DNA from: Gleimia coleocanis DSM 15436
GTDB taxonomy: Bacteria; Actinomycetota; Actinomycetes; Actinomycetales; Actinomycetaceae
Length of the DNA: 64,000 bases
Direction: 5' to 3'
Assembly: GCF_000159015.1 (NCBI RefSeq)
Contig: NZ_DS999543.1
Coordinates: 1 to 64,000 of the forward strand
Positions 1-8,746 of this stretch are shown piece after piece; the stretch's first letter is position 1, and each line of letters starts with the position of its first letter. Below the pieces are notes generated by a model, which did no database searches, was not told where the DNA came from, and was given only the letters and a program-made list of their open reading frames with translations. The translations under genes and the position numbers were made by a program.

Positions 1-1
1 G

Positions 2-859
2 ACCCCAACCGGTGAAACTGTAACCACTGTAGGTAATCTGAATGAAGATCAGGAAGGTACTCCTACCTTTACTAACGGATTCCCTGACCGGACCCCGTTG
101 GTACCGTCTTCTGAAAACCCAGTTAAGTTGATTGATCCTGAAACTGGTGATCCTACTGATAAGACTGAAATTCCTGCATTGGAAAATGGCGAGCCAGTAG
201 GTACTTATAAGATTAATCCAGAAACTGGTAAGGTTACTTTCACTCCTAATCAGGATTACGCTGGCACTCCAGATCCAGCGGAAGTAGTGCTGAAGGATAA
301 GAATGGTACCCCAGCTTACGGTAAGTACATTCCGACGGTGATCCCTCCTAAACCAACTGGTGATCGTGTTACTACAACGGATGAAGTAAATAAGGTTCAG
401 AAGGGTACTCCAACCTTCATGAATGGTAACGGTACTCCACAGGTACCATCCGCTGAAAACCCAGCCAAGTTTATTGATCCTGAAACTGGTGATCCTACTG
501 ACAAGACTGAAATTCCAGCTCTTAAAGATGGCGAACCAGTGGGTACTTATCAGATTAATCCACTGACCGGTGAAGTTACTTTCACTCCTAAGAAGGACTT
601 CGTGGGTACTCCAGATAAGGTTGAAGTTCAGATTCTGGATAAGTGGAAGAACCCAGTTCGTAGTGAGTACCAGCCGACAGTAACTCCGAAGAAACCAGTT
701 AAACCAAATACTGTTGTGCCTATGAAGCCAGCAGATCCAGTGAAGCCTAAATTGGCAAATACTGGTGTGAACGGTGTGCTTAACATTAGCGTAATCGCTT
801 TGCTTATGGCAGCTGTCGGAACCTTAGCGGTTGCTACGCGACGTCGTGAAACTAAGTGA
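2..859 (+). CDS. Sortase-anchored surface protein with CshA-type repeats (5' end outside window)
   Basis: The frame is open from the window edge, so this is only the C-terminal part of a larger adhesin-like protein. It holds nearly two copies of a module of about 114-116 residues (from about position 8 and 356) with the pattern GTPTF, VPSxENP, DPETGDPTDKTEIPAL, GTYxINP, GxVTFTP and YxPTVxP, which is the look of CshA-type fibril repeats. The tail has a sorting signal: LANTG, a hydrophobic stretch (NISVIALLMAAVGTLAVA) and a basic end RRRETK. From family knowledge such proteins are covalently attached to peptidoglycan by sortase and act in adhesion or fibril formation; the ligand cannot be inferred. 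No sortase gene is in the window. A hairpin terminator follows at 881-913. Confidence 0.9.
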   Translation, partial: TPTGETVTTVGNLNEDQEGTPTFTNGFPDRTPLVPSSENPVKLIDPETGDPTDKTEIPALENGEPVGTYKINPETGKVTFTPNQDYAGTPDPAEVVLKDKNGTPAYGKYIPTVIPPKPTGDRVTTTDEVNKVQKGTPTFMNGNGTPQVPSAENPAKFIDPETGDPTDKTEIPALKDGEPVGTYQINPLTGEVTFTPKKDFVGTPDKVEVQILDKWKNPVRSEYQPTVTPKKPVKPNTVVPMKPADPVKPKLANTGVNGVLNISVIALLMAAVGTLAVATRRRETK

Positions 860-880
860 CTTAGCGACTAGCTGAAAACC

Positions 881-913
881 AGTTTTGGGGGAGTCTTTGG
901 CTCCCCCAAAACT
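881..913 (+). terminator. Terminator after the CshA-repeat gene
   Basis: A 13-bp perfect stem (881-893 with 901-913) with a 7-nt loop is followed by a T-rich tail, just after the stop at 859. Confidence 0.85.
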
Positions 914-999
914 TTTGTCAAGATTGGAATAGGGTATTCAAGTAGCGTGGGGGTTACTTAAAGTCGCGTTAATGCCTTGCCTGCTGTAGTGTTAAAAAG

Positions 1000-1032
1000 T
1001 TTGTGGGGTGCTTCTAAGAAGCACCCCACAAA
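1000..1032. terminator. Bidirectional terminator between convergent genes
   Basis: A 16-bp perfect inverted repeat (1000-1015 with 1017-1032) around one central base lies directly downstream of the minus-strand gene ending at 1043. A-rich and T-rich flanks allow it to work in both directions. Confidence 0.8.
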
Positions 1033-1042
1033 GATTTGAACC

Positions 1043-1678
1043 TTAAAATATCCATAGAGTTAGATTTAGAATAACTAAACCAGCTAGAACTCCAATATGG
1101 TGCCACATATAAGAAACGGTTACGGAATCTTTCGGTAGTTGTGAACTCTTACTGTTGGAAGCGGATTTTTCTGGGGATGCGTTCTGATTAGTGGTAGGTA
1201 ACGCATCGTAATCATTATGTAGTTGTTTCCAATCATTTAGTAGCTCAACTGCCTGTTGTGTGTGTAAATGTAAGGAAACAGAGGGTTTAGAAAAATCAAT
1301 ATGTGGTACTGGATCAACATCTGGGTTACGCAGTTCGCGTAGGCGATTTTTTGGTTGTGCAGCTGAGAGACGAAAATCTCCCGCAGTGGTTTCTAAAATT
1401 AAACCTAGGTTTGCTTTAGCTCTTAGAAACTCATTCCAAGGGATTCGTACGCGACGCCACACGTTAAAAGCTACGATTACGTTTTCCGTGACTACCAGTA
1501 ATGGTGCCCACCACATCATGTAAATAATCCATAGGATTAAGCTAATCGCGGGTAAAGCACTGAAACCAATCCATCCGTCGACGTAAATAAACTGACCGGC
1601 AGCTAAGATACCTAGAATCAGTAAAATTATGAAACCAAATCGGGAAAAAGCGGAATAGATTTTCAAAGTTGGATGCAT
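1043..1678 (-). CDS. PH-domain-like membrane protein
   Basis: A 211-aa protein with two hydrophobic segments near the N-terminus (about residues 12-32 and 38-56), then a soluble part reading LLVVTENVIVAFNVWRRVRI and PWNEFLRAKANLGLILETTAG. That pattern resembles actinobacterial bacterial-PH-domain proteins of the low-molecular-weight-antigen-6 kind. A Ser/Asn/Lys-rich linker follows, and a final hydrophobic helix lies at the C-terminus. No catalytic motif is visible and the role is unknown. It stands alone between a convergent terminator and the divergent typA promoter region. The family assignment is moderate; the membrane topology is clear from the sequence. Confidence 0.7.
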   Translation of the reverse strand: MHPTLKIYSAFSRFGFIILLILGILAAGQFIYVDGWIGFSALPAISLILWIIYMMWWAPLLVVTENVIVAFNVWRRVRIPWNEFLRAKANLGLILETTAGDFRLSAAQPKNRLRELRNPDVDPVPHIDFSKPSVSLHLHTQQAVELLNDWKQLHNDYDALPTTNQNASPEKSASNSKSSQLPKDSVTVSYMWHHIGVLAGLVILNLTLWIF

Positions 1679-1790
1679 GGTTATAAGTATAGCGGGGAAA
1701 TACGTGGTGAATTTCGCATGAATCCAACTATTCTTGAGATAGTTTAGGGGACTATTCTTATTAAGTTAAGAAATATAGGTCTGGAGTAGT

Positions 1791-3731
1791 ATGCCTCAAC
1801 GTAATGATATTCGAAACGTCGCAATCGTAGCCCATGTTGACCATGGTAAAACCACGTTGGTGGATGCCATGCTGTGGCAGTCTGGAGTGTTTGCGGATCA
1901 CGATACTGTAGAAAAACGCGGTGAACGTGTGATGGATTCTGGTGACTTGGAACGTGAAAAAGGCATTACGATTCTGGCGAAGAATACTGCTGTTCATTAC
2001 CGTGGGCCGTCGGCTCAGAAGTTGGGTCTGGCGGATGGAATTACGATCAACGTGATTGATACTCCGGGGCACGCTGACTTCGGTGGTGAAGTTGAGCGTG
2101 GCTTATCAATGGTGGATGGCGTGTTGTTGCTGGTGGATGCAGCTGAAGGTCCGCTTCCGCAGACTCGTTTCGTTCTCCGTAAGGCTTTGCACGCGAAACT
2201 GCCGGTAGTGGTAGTTGTTAATAAGGTAGACCGTCCTGACCAGCGTATTGAGGAAGTCGTTTCTGAAACCACTGATTTGTTGCTTTCTTTAGCTGAGGAT
2301 TTGGTTAATGAGGGCGTAGATGTTGATCTTGACGCTATGTTGGATGTTCCGGTTATTTATGCGTCCGCGAAGTTGGGTAAGTCTTCTTTGGAATGTCCAC
2401 CTTTTGGTGAGGTTCCGACTGAGAATCTGGAGCCTTTATTTGAAACCCTGCTGACTCGTATTCCTGGCCCATCTTATGAAGAAGGTGCGCCGTTGCAGGC
2501 TCATGTGACTAACCTGGATGCTTCTCCATTCTTGGGTCGTATCGCTTTGCTGCGTATTCATAATGGTGAGATTCGTAAGGGGCAGACTGTGGCGTGGTCT
2601 CGCCATGATGGACAGCTGTCTAATGTGCGGATTACTGAGCTGCTGGTTACTGAGGGGCTGGAACGTGTTCCAGCTGAAGTTGCTCACGCGGGTGATATTG
2701 TGGCGGTTGCGGGTATCCCTGATATTACTATCGGTGAAAGTTTGGTAGACGTTGATGACCCTCGTCCGTTGCCATTGATTACTGTTGATGACCCAGCGAT
2801 TTCCATGACTATTGGTATTAACACTTCGCCTATGGCTGGTCGTGTGCGTGGTTCTAAGGTTACTGCCCGTCAGGTGAAGGACCGTTTGGATCGTGAATTA
2901 ATTGGTAACGTGTCTTTGCGGGTTCTGCCTACTGAACGCCCAGATGCTTGGGAAGTTCAAGGGCGTGGCGAGTTAGCATTGGCTATTTTGGTTGAACAGA
3001 TGCGTCGTGAAGGTTTTGAATTGACTGTGGGTAAGCCACAGGTGGTTACTAAGGATATTGACGGCGTAAAGTGTGAACCGATGGAAAAACTTACCGTTGA
3101 TGTTCCAGAGGATTATTTAGGTCAGGTAACTCAGTTGTTGGCTGCTCGTAAGGGGCGTATGGATTCCATGACTAATCATGGTACTGGCTGGGTGCGTCTT
3201 GAGTTCACTGTGCCAGCGCGTGGTTTGATTGGTTTCCGTTCTAAGTTCCTCACGGAAACTCGTGGTACTGGTATTGCTTCTTCTTTGGCCGCCGGCTACG
3301 AACCTTGGCAGGGTCAGATTGTTTCTCGTACTACTGGTTCTTTGGTGGCTGACCGTCCAGGTCCAGCTACTCCGTATGCGATGATTAATTTGCAGGAGCG
3401 TGGTTCTTTCATCGTGGAAGCTGGCTCTGAGGTTTACGAAGGTCAGATTGTGGGTGAGAACCCACGTAATGAGGATATGGACGTTAACCTTACGCGTGAA
3501 AAGAAGCAGACTAATATGCGTGCATCTTCTGCGGATAACTTTGAAGGTTTGATTCCTCCTCGTAAGCTGACTTTGGAAGAATCTTTAGAGTTTGCGGCTG
3601 ATGATGAGTGTGTTGAGGTTACTCCGGAAGCAATCCGTATTCGTAAGAATATTTTGTCTGCGCAGGAACGTTTTAAGATTGCTGCTAGGGCGCGTCGCGA
3701 GGCAAAAGCTGCGGCGATGGGATGGAGCTAA
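1791..3731 (+). CDS. typA: Ribosome-binding GTPase TypA/BipA
   Basis: A full-length 646-aa translational GTPase. The N-terminal G domain shows G1 AHVDHGKTT (about residues 14-22), EREKGITI in switch I, G3 DTPGH and G4 NKVDRP. It is followed by EF-G-like beta-barrel and alpha/beta domains, and the BipA-specific C-terminal domain with [13 protein letters not shown]. The family binds 70S ribosomes and supports 50S assembly and stress or cold growth. The start is supported by GGAG a few bases upstream. The neighbour downstream begins 2 nt after the stop, so the two are probably cotranscribed. Confidence 0.97.
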   Translation: MPQRNDIRNVAIVAHVDHGKTTLVDAMLWQSGVFADHDTVEKRGERVMDSGDLEREKGITILAKNTAVHYRGPSAQKLGLADGITINVIDTPGHADFGGEVERGLSMVDGVLLLVDAAEGPLPQTRFVLRKALHAKLPVVVVVNKVDRPDQRIEEVVSETTDLLLSLAEDLVNEGVDVDLDAMLDVPVIYASAKLGKSSLECPPFGEVPTENLEPLFETLLTRIPGPSYEEGAPLQAHVTNLDASPFLGRIALLRIHNGEIRKGQTVAWSRHDGQLSNVRITELLVTEGLERVPAEVAHAGDIVAVAGIPDITIGESLVDVDDPRPLPLITVDDPAISMTIGINTSPMAGRVRGSKVTARQVKDRLDRELIGNVSLRVLPTERPDAWEVQGRGELALAILVEQMRREGFELTVGKPQVVTKDIDGVKCEPMEKLTVDVPEDYLGQVTQLLAARKGRMDSMTNHGTGWVRLEFTVPARGLIGFRSKFLTETRGTGIASSLAAGYEPWQGQIVSRTTGSLVADRPGPATPYAMINLQERGSFIVEAGSEVYEGQIVGENPRNEDMDVNLTREKKQTNMRASSADNFEGLIPPRKLTLEESLEFAADDECVEVTPEAIRIRKNILSAQERFKIAARARREAKAAAMGWS

Positions 3732-3733
3732 TT

Positions 3734-4162
3734 ATGAAAGATTTTGGTTCTGCAACTAAACTTTTCGCATATTTGGCGTTAGGTTATATGGTAGCTGGTT
3801 TAGTTTCTGGTGTTGTGTATCGTGAACTGACTCGTGGTGTGGAACTTGCTGGCAAGATTCAGCTGTCTACTGTGCATACCCACATTCTGGTGTTGGGGAT
3901 GGTGATGAGCTTGCTATTTTTGGTTCTTGAAGCACTTTTTCACTTGAATGAACAGAAGCTTTTTAAAGCGTTCGTGTGGGTTTATAATCTGGGTGTTGTG
4001 GGTGCTTCTACTCTCATGGTGGTTACGGGTTTGCGTGAACTGTGGGGCCTGGGCGAACACCCAGCTATTTCTGGTGTTGCTGGCTTATTCCATATTGCTT
4101 TGACAGTTGGTTTTGTATTGTTCTTTGTAGTTTTGTTGAAGTCTTTGAAGTTGAGCAAGTGA
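3734..4162 (+). CDS. DUF2871 family membrane protein
   Basis: A 142-aa protein with four predicted transmembrane helices and conserved His-containing turns (STVHTHILVLGMV and a second His in AGLFHIALT), matching DUF2871. An earlier in-frame ATG at 3722 lies inside the end of typA, but the GGAG at 3724-3727 sits ideally for the ATG at 3734, so that start is chosen. Function is unknown; the His-rich membrane helices are reminiscent of haem- or metal-binding membrane proteins, which is inference only. It follows typA by 2 nt and is closed by a hairpin terminator. Confidence 0.85.
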   Translation: MKDFGSATKLFAYLALGYMVAGLVSGVVYRELTRGVELAGKIQLSTVHTHILVLGMVMSLLFLVLEALFHLNEQKLFKAFVWVYNLGVVGASTLMVVTGLRELWGLGEHPAISGVAGLFHIALTVGFVLFFVVLLKSLKLSK

Positions 4163-4178
4163 TTTAAGAATATTTTTG

Positions 4179-4214
4179 AAAAGTCCCGCTGGCTGTTGTG
4201 CTGGCGGGACTTTT
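4179..4214 (+). terminator. Terminator after typA-DUF2871
   Basis: An 11-bp stem (AAAAGTCCCGC with its complement) is followed by TTTTCTTTTC, 17 nt after the DUF2871 stop. Confidence 0.85.
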
Positions 4215-4220
4215 CTTTTC

Positions 4221-4248
4221 TCGAGGACGGTGCGCAATCCGCCCTCGA
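4221..4248. repeat. Imperfect inverted pair of the CGAGGGCG motif
   Basis: TCGAGGACGG (4221-4230) and CCGCCCTCGA (4239-4248) form a 10-bp stem with one mismatch between the convergent DUF2871 and SH3-like genes. The right arm is an exact copy of the window-wide motif and the left arm differs by one base. It may serve as terminator for the minus-strand gene ending at 4260. Confidence 0.6.
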
Positions 4249-4259
4249 AAATAAATAAT

Positions 4260-4550
4260 CTATTGTGCGGGAGTGCCCGGGTAGTGTAAGGGAAAAGGGG
4301 ACTCGGGCACAAGCTTGCCGGTTACCATTGTTTCTGCCAGAACTTTCACTACACCGCGCCGAGTATTGACGACCACGTAGTCAGGTTCTACTTCCAGTAA
4401 GTGTCCTAAAGCATCATGGCGACCATCTGCCAGACGATAGCGAACTACTACTCGCTGTCCCACCTGCCACTGCATCCACGGTAGTTTTGCCGTGGTCTGC
4501 GTATCAGAATTATCAGAGGTTGCGTTCCCAAGTGTAGTTTCAGTGCTCAT
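4260..4550 (-). CDS. Small SH3-like domain protein (Rv0428c N-terminal type)
   Basis: A 96-aa protein with a disordered Thr/Ser-rich N-terminus and then VGQRVVVRYRLADG, DALGHLL, VVNTRRGVVKV and GKLVP. This is the pattern of the SH3-like domain that precedes the GNAT acetyltransferase domain in Rv0428c-type proteins. Here the acetyltransferase domain is absent and the domain stands alone, as often seen next to fdxA in actinobacteria. Its role is unknown. It is divergent from the ferredoxin gene with 92 bp between the two starts. Confidence 0.7.
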   Translation of the reverse strand: MSTETTLGNATSDNSDTQTTAKLPWMQWQVGQRVVVRYRLADGRHDALGHLLEVEPDYVVVNTRRGVVKVLAETMVTGKLVPESPFPLHYPGTPAQ

Positions 4551-4579
4551 AGTGGGATAATAGTAGAGAATATTGCAAG

Positions 4580-4617
4580 GCGCTAACTGAACCTGTCTAA
4601 GCAGGTCAGAAAGCGCA
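4580..4617 (+). promoter_or_regulatory. Structured 5' leader of fdxA
   Basis: GCGCT pairs with AGCGC on the outside, and ACCTG pairs with CAGGT inside, giving an interrupted hairpin in the leader about 25 nt before the fdxA start. The RBS AGGAG lies downstream and unpaired. No known riboswitch was recognised. Confidence 0.35.
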
Positions 4618-4642
4618 GAAGAAAACTCTCAGGAGACTTGAA

Positions 4643-4966
4643 ATGACTTACGTTATCGCGCAACCATGTGTCGATGTTAAAGACCGCGCCTGCGTCGACG
4701 AATGCCCAGTCGACTGTATTTACGAAGGCCAGCGTTCCCTATATATCCACCCAGAAGAATGCGTGGACTGTGGCGCTTGTGAACCAGTTTGCCCAACTGA
4801 AGCAATCTTCTATGAGGACGACCTGCCAGAAGAATGGTCTGACTACTATCGTGCGAACGTTGACTTCTTTAAAGAAATCGGTTCCCCAGGTGGTGCGCAG
4901 CGCACTGGCGTGTTGGAACACGATGATGAAATGATCGCGGCCCTGCCACCGCAGAACCAAGACTGA
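4643..4966 (+). CDS. fdxA: Ferredoxin, FdxA type (3Fe-4S/4Fe-4S)
   Basis: A 107-aa actinobacterial ferredoxin. Cluster ligands are visible as C9, C17, C21 and C25 (the first group typical of a 3Fe-4S centre) and C40, C43, C46 and C50 (CxxCxxCxxxCP for a 4Fe-4S centre). The C-terminal extension after residue 60 is typical of the family. It is a soluble low-potential electron carrier for oxidoreductases; the partner is not evident here. AGGAG ahead of the ATG fixes the start, and a terminator follows at 4972-5000. Confidence 0.95.
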   Translation: MTYVIAQPCVDVKDRACVDECPVDCIYEGQRSLYIHPEECVDCGACEPVCPTEAIFYEDDLPEEWSDYYRANVDFFKEIGSPGGAQRTGVLEHDDEMIAALPPQNQD

Positions 4967-4971
4967 GCTGA

Positions 4972-5000
4972 AATCCCCTCTGGATAGTCCGGAGGGGATT
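4972..5000 (+). terminator. Terminator after fdxA
   Basis: AATCCCCTC (4972-4980) pairs with GAGGGGATT (4992-5000), 6 nt after the fdxA stop. The following U-run is weak. Confidence 0.65.
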
Positions 5001-5094
5001 AACTTTGCAGTTTGGGGTAAGGCTTTTAAAGAAACCTACTTTCCAAACGAGATAACTATTTAGTTTAAGCCCTAAAACAGTTATCCTAATCCTC

Positions 5095-6912
5095 ATGAGA
5101 ACCTTCTACCACGATCCATCCACAATGTACGCGGATACCTCCGCCAGTGCAGAAACCAACACCATTAAAGTTCAGCTGCGGGCAATTAACCCTCGACCTG
5201 TGCAGACCGTGGCAGTACGTATCCTAGATGATGCTGAGCCTAAACACATTGAAGCTCGCCCCATCACCAAACCAAACACCGTGGCAGGAGAATACTGGTG
5301 GGAAGCAGAAATCCCCGTAGTGGGACTTACCCAGCACTATCGTTGGCATATCGGCTTCACCGATAAAACCACTCTATGGTTGAATGCTTTGGGAGAATTT
5401 AAACGTACCGCGCCAGACCACGCGGATTTTAAAATACAGGTCGGCGGAACCGTACCCCAATGGTATTCCCAAGCACGTATCTACCAGATTTTTATTGACC
5501 GCTTTGCCCGTAGACAAACACTGTCTACCCAGAACCTACCACAGTGGTCAACTGGCTGGATTTCTGACAATATTAGCGAATTCGCAGAAGGACCTGGCCA
5601 ACGTAACCTCTATGGTGGTGACCTGTGGGGGATCATCGATAAACTCGACTACATTCAAGGACTCGGCTTCGATACTCTCTATCTCACGCCATTTTTTGAA
5701 GCCCGCACTAACCACCGTTACGACGCGCGGACTTTCTGGAGAGTTGATCCTTTCTTAGGTGGGGATGAAGCGTTAATAGCGTTGATTGAAGCCTGTCACG
5801 CTCGCGGCATGAAGTTTATTGGCGACTTGACTACTAATCACACGGGGTTGAGCCACGAGTGGTTTGAAAAGGCGTCCACCGATCCTACCTCCATAGAACG
5901 TGACTTCTATTATTGGGATGAAAACGGAGATTACGCGTGCTGGTTGGGTGTGAAAAACCTGCCGAAACTGAACTACAACAGTGCTGAGTTGCGTCGCCGT
6001 ATGTTCGGGGAAAGTGGGGTAGTGCGACGCTATTTAGAGCCTCCGTTTAATATGGATGGCTGGCGCATTGACGTGGCTAATATGACGGGACGCTATCAGC
6101 ATGACAATCTTTATCCTGAAGTTTCGTTGCTAACGCGCCAGGCGGTAGAGGCTGCGGATCCAGCTGGGCAGAAGGTTTTGATTGCAGAGCACTGTCATGA
6201 TTTTGGTCCGGATATTAAGGGTAATACGTGGCAGGGAGCTATGAATTACGCTGGGTTTACGCGACCTTTTTGGGACTGGTTATGTCCAGAAACTGTAGTT
6301 CCGCGTTTCTTAGGAACCTTAGCGGATTTACATTCGTTACCTGGTTCTGAAGTGGTAGATACGATTGATGCTTTTGGGGCGGAAACTACCTGGCAAGTAC
6401 GGCAGGCTTCTTATAACTTGGTTTCTTCACATGATACGCCGCGTATTTTTGATACTTTGGTGGGTCCGTATGGGGCTTTTGTAGGCTTGGCGGCGGCTTA
6501 TACGTTGCCGGGCGTTCCAATGGTACTTTACGGCGAGGAACTGCTGTTACCTAGTGTGAATGGCGATAACTGTCGTGTGCCGATGCCGTGGGATGAGGCT
6601 TTTGCAGGTGCAACGGATTTGGCAGATTGGTTGCGTTCGTTAGCAGCCTTGCGTTTTCTGCCTGCTGTTACCGAGGGCGGTCTGCGCTGGGTTTACGTAT
6701 CTGACGATGTTATCGTTTTTGCGCGTGAAACGGCATCACAACGACTTTTGGTAGGTTTATGCCGTGACATGACAGCTGGTGTTTCGGTTAATGACGAACT
6801 GCTGTCGTTTGGCAATCCTACGCAGGTACTGGCAGGTCAGGTGACTGTCGTAGCAGGGGAACTACAGCTGGAGTTTGCGAACGGGGTAGCGATTGCCCAG
6901 TGGGAACTGTAG
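5095..6912 (+). CDS. GH13 glycosidase, cyclomaltodextrinase/neopullulanase-like
   Basis: A 605-aa alpha-amylase-superfamily enzyme without signal peptide, hence cytoplasmic. An N-terminal beta-sandwich (residues about 15-125) precedes the barrel, which begins at YQIFIDRF. The conserved regions are visible: DLTTNH (I), GWRIDVANMTG with the nucleophile Asp (II), LIAEHCHD with the acid/base Glu (III) and SSHDTPR (IV). Its likely substrates are linear or cyclic maltodextrins. The start is probably leaderless: TATCCT at 5082-5087 lies 7 nt before the ATG and there is no RBS. GATAACT (5050-5056) and AGTTATC (5079-5085) form an inverted repeat around the promoter that could be an operator. It is a single-gene unit. 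The exact specificity is uncertain. Confidence 0.88.
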   Translation: MRTFYHDPSTMYADTSASAETNTIKVQLRAINPRPVQTVAVRILDDAEPKHIEARPITKPNTVAGEYWWEAEIPVVGLTQHYRWHIGFTDKTTLWLNALGEFKRTAPDHADFKIQVGGTVPQWYSQARIYQIFIDRFARRQTLSTQNLPQWSTGWISDNISEFAEGPGQRNLYGGDLWGIIDKLDYIQGLGFDTLYLTPFFEARTNHRYDARTFWRVDPFLGGDEALIALIEACHARGMKFIGDLTTNHTGLSHEWFEKASTDPTSIERDFYYWDENGDYACWLGVKNLPKLNYNSAELRRRMFGESGVVRRYLEPPFNMDGWRIDVANMTGRYQHDNLYPEVSLLTRQAVEAADPAGQKVLIAEHCHDFGPDIKGNTWQGAMNYAGFTRPFWDWLCPETVVPRFLGTLADLHSLPGSEVVDTIDAFGAETTWQVRQASYNLVSSHDTPRIFDTLVGPYGAFVGLAAAYTLPGVPMVLYGEELLLPSVNGDNCRVPMPWDEAFAGATDLADWLRSLAALRFLPAVTEGGLRWVYVSDDVIVFARETASQRLLVGLCRDMTAGVSVNDELLSFGNPTQVLAGQVTVVAGELQLEFANGVAIAQWEL

Positions 6913-6915
6913 TTG

Positions 6916-7041
6916 TTAGCGGTTGTTAGATAGGTGCTTGTAGAGGTAGTAGCCGCCAATAATGGCGGCTGTTACCATGCCACCTAAGATTAACATCCAA
7001 GCTAAGTCATAAAAGGGTGGGATTGTGAGTTCTGTTTCCAT
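6916..7041 (-). CDS. 41-aa single-span membrane microprotein
   Basis: A small frame not usually annotated: it starts METELTIPPFYDLAWMLIL and ends YYLYKHLSNNR. It has an acidic N-terminus, one strongly hydrophobic helix (about residues 13-34) and a basic C-terminus, as in typical bacterial membrane microproteins with the N-terminus outside. AAGGAT sits immediately upstream of the ATG at 7041. It lies downstream of, and in the same direction as, the 7105-7710 membrane protein gene. It is 3 nt from the convergent GH13 stop. Function is unknown and no homologue is recognised. Confidence 0.6.
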   Translation of the reverse strand: METELTIPPFYDLAWMLILGGMVTAAIIGGYYLYKHLSNNR

Positions 7042-7079
7042 ATCCTTATGCTAGGTGATTTTAGGTTTATCTGTTCTGG

Positions 7080-7109
7080 TTGCGCGGGAACTCGGATTAG
7101 CGCGTTAGC
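7080..7109. repeat. Single 31-bp-family palindromic repeat unit
   Basis: One degenerate unit beginning TTGCGCGGGAACTCG and ending in GCGCGTTAGC, overlapping the last codons of the minus-strand gene ending at 7105. Confidence 0.6.
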
Positions 7110-7710
7110 GGAACTGATTAAAGAATGCCTTACGTCGTTTATTGATTTTCACTAGCCAGACAATACCGACAATGGTGAGGATTAACCCAGCAATACCGAA
7201 AATAGTGCTTATCCCGAAGCCCACTAAGAGTCCTTTAACAGCACCGCCTATTAGTTCGCTTGTACTGACGTAGCGGAGTTCAAAATCAGCTGCGGACTCT
7301 GCGGGGTTGCAACGTAATGTGTATTCACCAGCAGGAACGTTATTCCCAACGAATGCTTCTGTCGCACTACCGTTTGTTTTCTGGTACTCAAGCGTAATCG
7401 TTTTTTCTGAAGCATCCAGCTGACATTCAGTGGGGACAACTTTAGCGTTTGGGGTAGAAACGATAAGAACCGTTTCGCGGTGCTGAACTGTAAGTGGCTC
7501 GCCAACTTCTACAGGGGCGGAAACGATAGGATTTGGGTTATCTGCTGATGGGGGATTGTAGATGTTAGTGAAAACTGACAGACCAGTGCTGACTGTTAGC
7601 ACGATTGGGGTGATTACAAGCATAACTATTAAGCCCATAACCAAGGTGACGATAGCTCCTACTCGGCTAGGTGGTAGCTGGGAAGAAACAGGCATTTGTT
7701 GTGGGTACAT
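7105..7710 (-). CDS. Unknown two-span membrane protein
   Basis: A 201-aa protein with a transmembrane helix near residues 18-42, an extracellular domain of about 100 residues with two Cys (TECQLDAS and YTLRCNPAE) that could form a disulfide, and a C-terminal Gly-rich transmembrane helix ending in a basic KINKRRK tail. The start at 7710 is preferred because AAAGG lies 9 nt upstream; a TTG at 7728 is the alternative. No family was recognised. A copy of the 31-bp palindromic repeat lies just past its end (from 7080) and four more lie upstream (7842-7950). Confidence 0.7.
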   Translation of the reverse strand: MYPQQMPVSSQLPPSRVGAIVTLVMGLIVMLVITPIVLTVSTGLSVFTNIYNPPSADNPNPIVSAPVEVGEPLTVQHRETVLIVSTPNAKVVPTECQLDASEKTITLEYQKTNGSATEAFVGNNVPAGEYTLRCNPAESAADFELRYVSTSELIGGAVKGLLVGFGISTIFGIAGLILTIVGIVWLVKINKRRKAFFNQFR

Positions 7711-7841
7711 TACGAGGCCTTTCACCAAATCTGACTGATGAGATAGTGGAATACCTTCAGTATATTTTTGGTGAGTTGGCGGTTATAGAGGTTGGCGTCT
7801 TAATCAGGGGATAATCAGGGGGGAGACTCAGGGAAACTCCC

Positions 7842-7950
7842 TAACGTGCGAACTGCGATTCGCGCGTTTTGTCTGCGTGGGAATCGCAACTCCGGCGTTT
7901 TGTCTACGTGGGAATCGTAACTCCCGTGTTTTCCTTGCGCGGGAACAAGC
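7842..7950. repeat. Tandem array of 31-bp palindromic repeats (4 units, last truncated)
   Basis: Units begin at 7842, 7873, 7904 and 7935, exactly 31 bp apart. Each is built as TGCGYGGGAA, a short spacer, and a complementary half ending in GCGTTTT. The array lies between the maf stop (7954) and the next gene downstream, where a terminator is expected. Confidence 0.85.
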
Positions 7951-7953
7951 TTT

Positions 7954-8742
7954 TTAAACATCCACTTTATTCCATAAGGTAGGCCACTCAACTCCGAACT
8001 TCATAGTTAAAGAACGTAACAGTGGTAGAGAAATCCCAACCACTGAATGAGGATCGCCTTTAACTCCCCGGATAAACGGGCCTCCTAAACCATCAATAGT
8101 GAAAGCACCTGCTACAAACAAAGGTTCTTGCGTCGCAATATAAGAAATGATTTCAAAATCGTTTAGTTCCGTAAACTGAATATCAGTACTCTCAGCTTGA
8201 GATTCCAAACCAAGCTGGCGAAGCTCATAAGTCACCCCAGAATCAAGGGAAACTGGTATTACTTCTAGTAAGCTCATAGCATGCCCAGTGAACAGGCAAA
8301 CCTTAGAGCCAGAAAGCTGCTTAATCCGCTGATACGCGACCTCTGGTGAATGAGGTTTTCCCACTAACTCACCAGCTACGTCTAACATTGAGTCACAGCC
8401 AACTACCAATACCCGAGTAGGCACAGGCATACCCTGAGAAAGAGCGAAGTCTACGACTTCTTCACCAGATAAATCACTAATCACGGCAGTAGCTTTAGCT
8501 GCGGCTAAAGCAGTGACTTTTGCTGGCGCGTCCTCGGCAGAAGAAATGTCCTCAAACTGCGCTAAAATAGCGTCCTCGTTCACGTCAGAAACGCGAATCA
8601 TAGGTTCAATGCCAGCGCGACGCAAAGTGCCCGCACGTCCTGTAGACGCTGAAGCTAACAGCAAAACCGTTGTTGGCAACGGGCGCGTAAAAACTGCCGG
8701 ACCAGAATCAGAACCCGCTTCGCCGGGACGCAACCAGCTCAC
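7954..8742 (-). CDS. Maf-family nucleotide pyrophosphatase
   Basis: A 262-aa Maf/HAM1-superfamily protein, longer than the usual 190-210 aa because of about 25 extra N-terminal residues. Family signatures are LLLASASTGRAGTLRRAGI (the S-x-S-x-R-R region), VVGCDSML, GKPHSPEVAY and AFTIDGLGGPF. Maf proteins hydrolyse non-canonical or modified nucleoside triphosphates and were named for septum inhibition. The start is GTG at 8742, 4 nt after the stop of the upstream peptidase, with GGAGAG overlapping that stop, so translation is probably coupled. Which nucleotides it cleaves cannot be told from this sequence. Confidence 0.9.
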   Translation of the reverse strand: MSWLRPGEAGSDSGPAVFTRPLPTTVLLLASASTGRAGTLRRAGIEPMIRVSDVNEDAILAQFEDISSAEDAPAKVTALAAAKATAVISDLSGEEVVDFALSQGMPVPTRVLVVGCDSMLDVAGELVGKPHSPEVAYQRIKQLSGSKVCLFTGHAMSLLEVIPVSLDSGVTYELRQLGLESQAESTDIQFTELNDFEIISYIATQEPLFVAGAFTIDGLGGPFIRGVKGDPHSVVGISLPLLRSLTMKFGVEWPTLWNKVDV

Positions 8743-8746
8743 AAAA

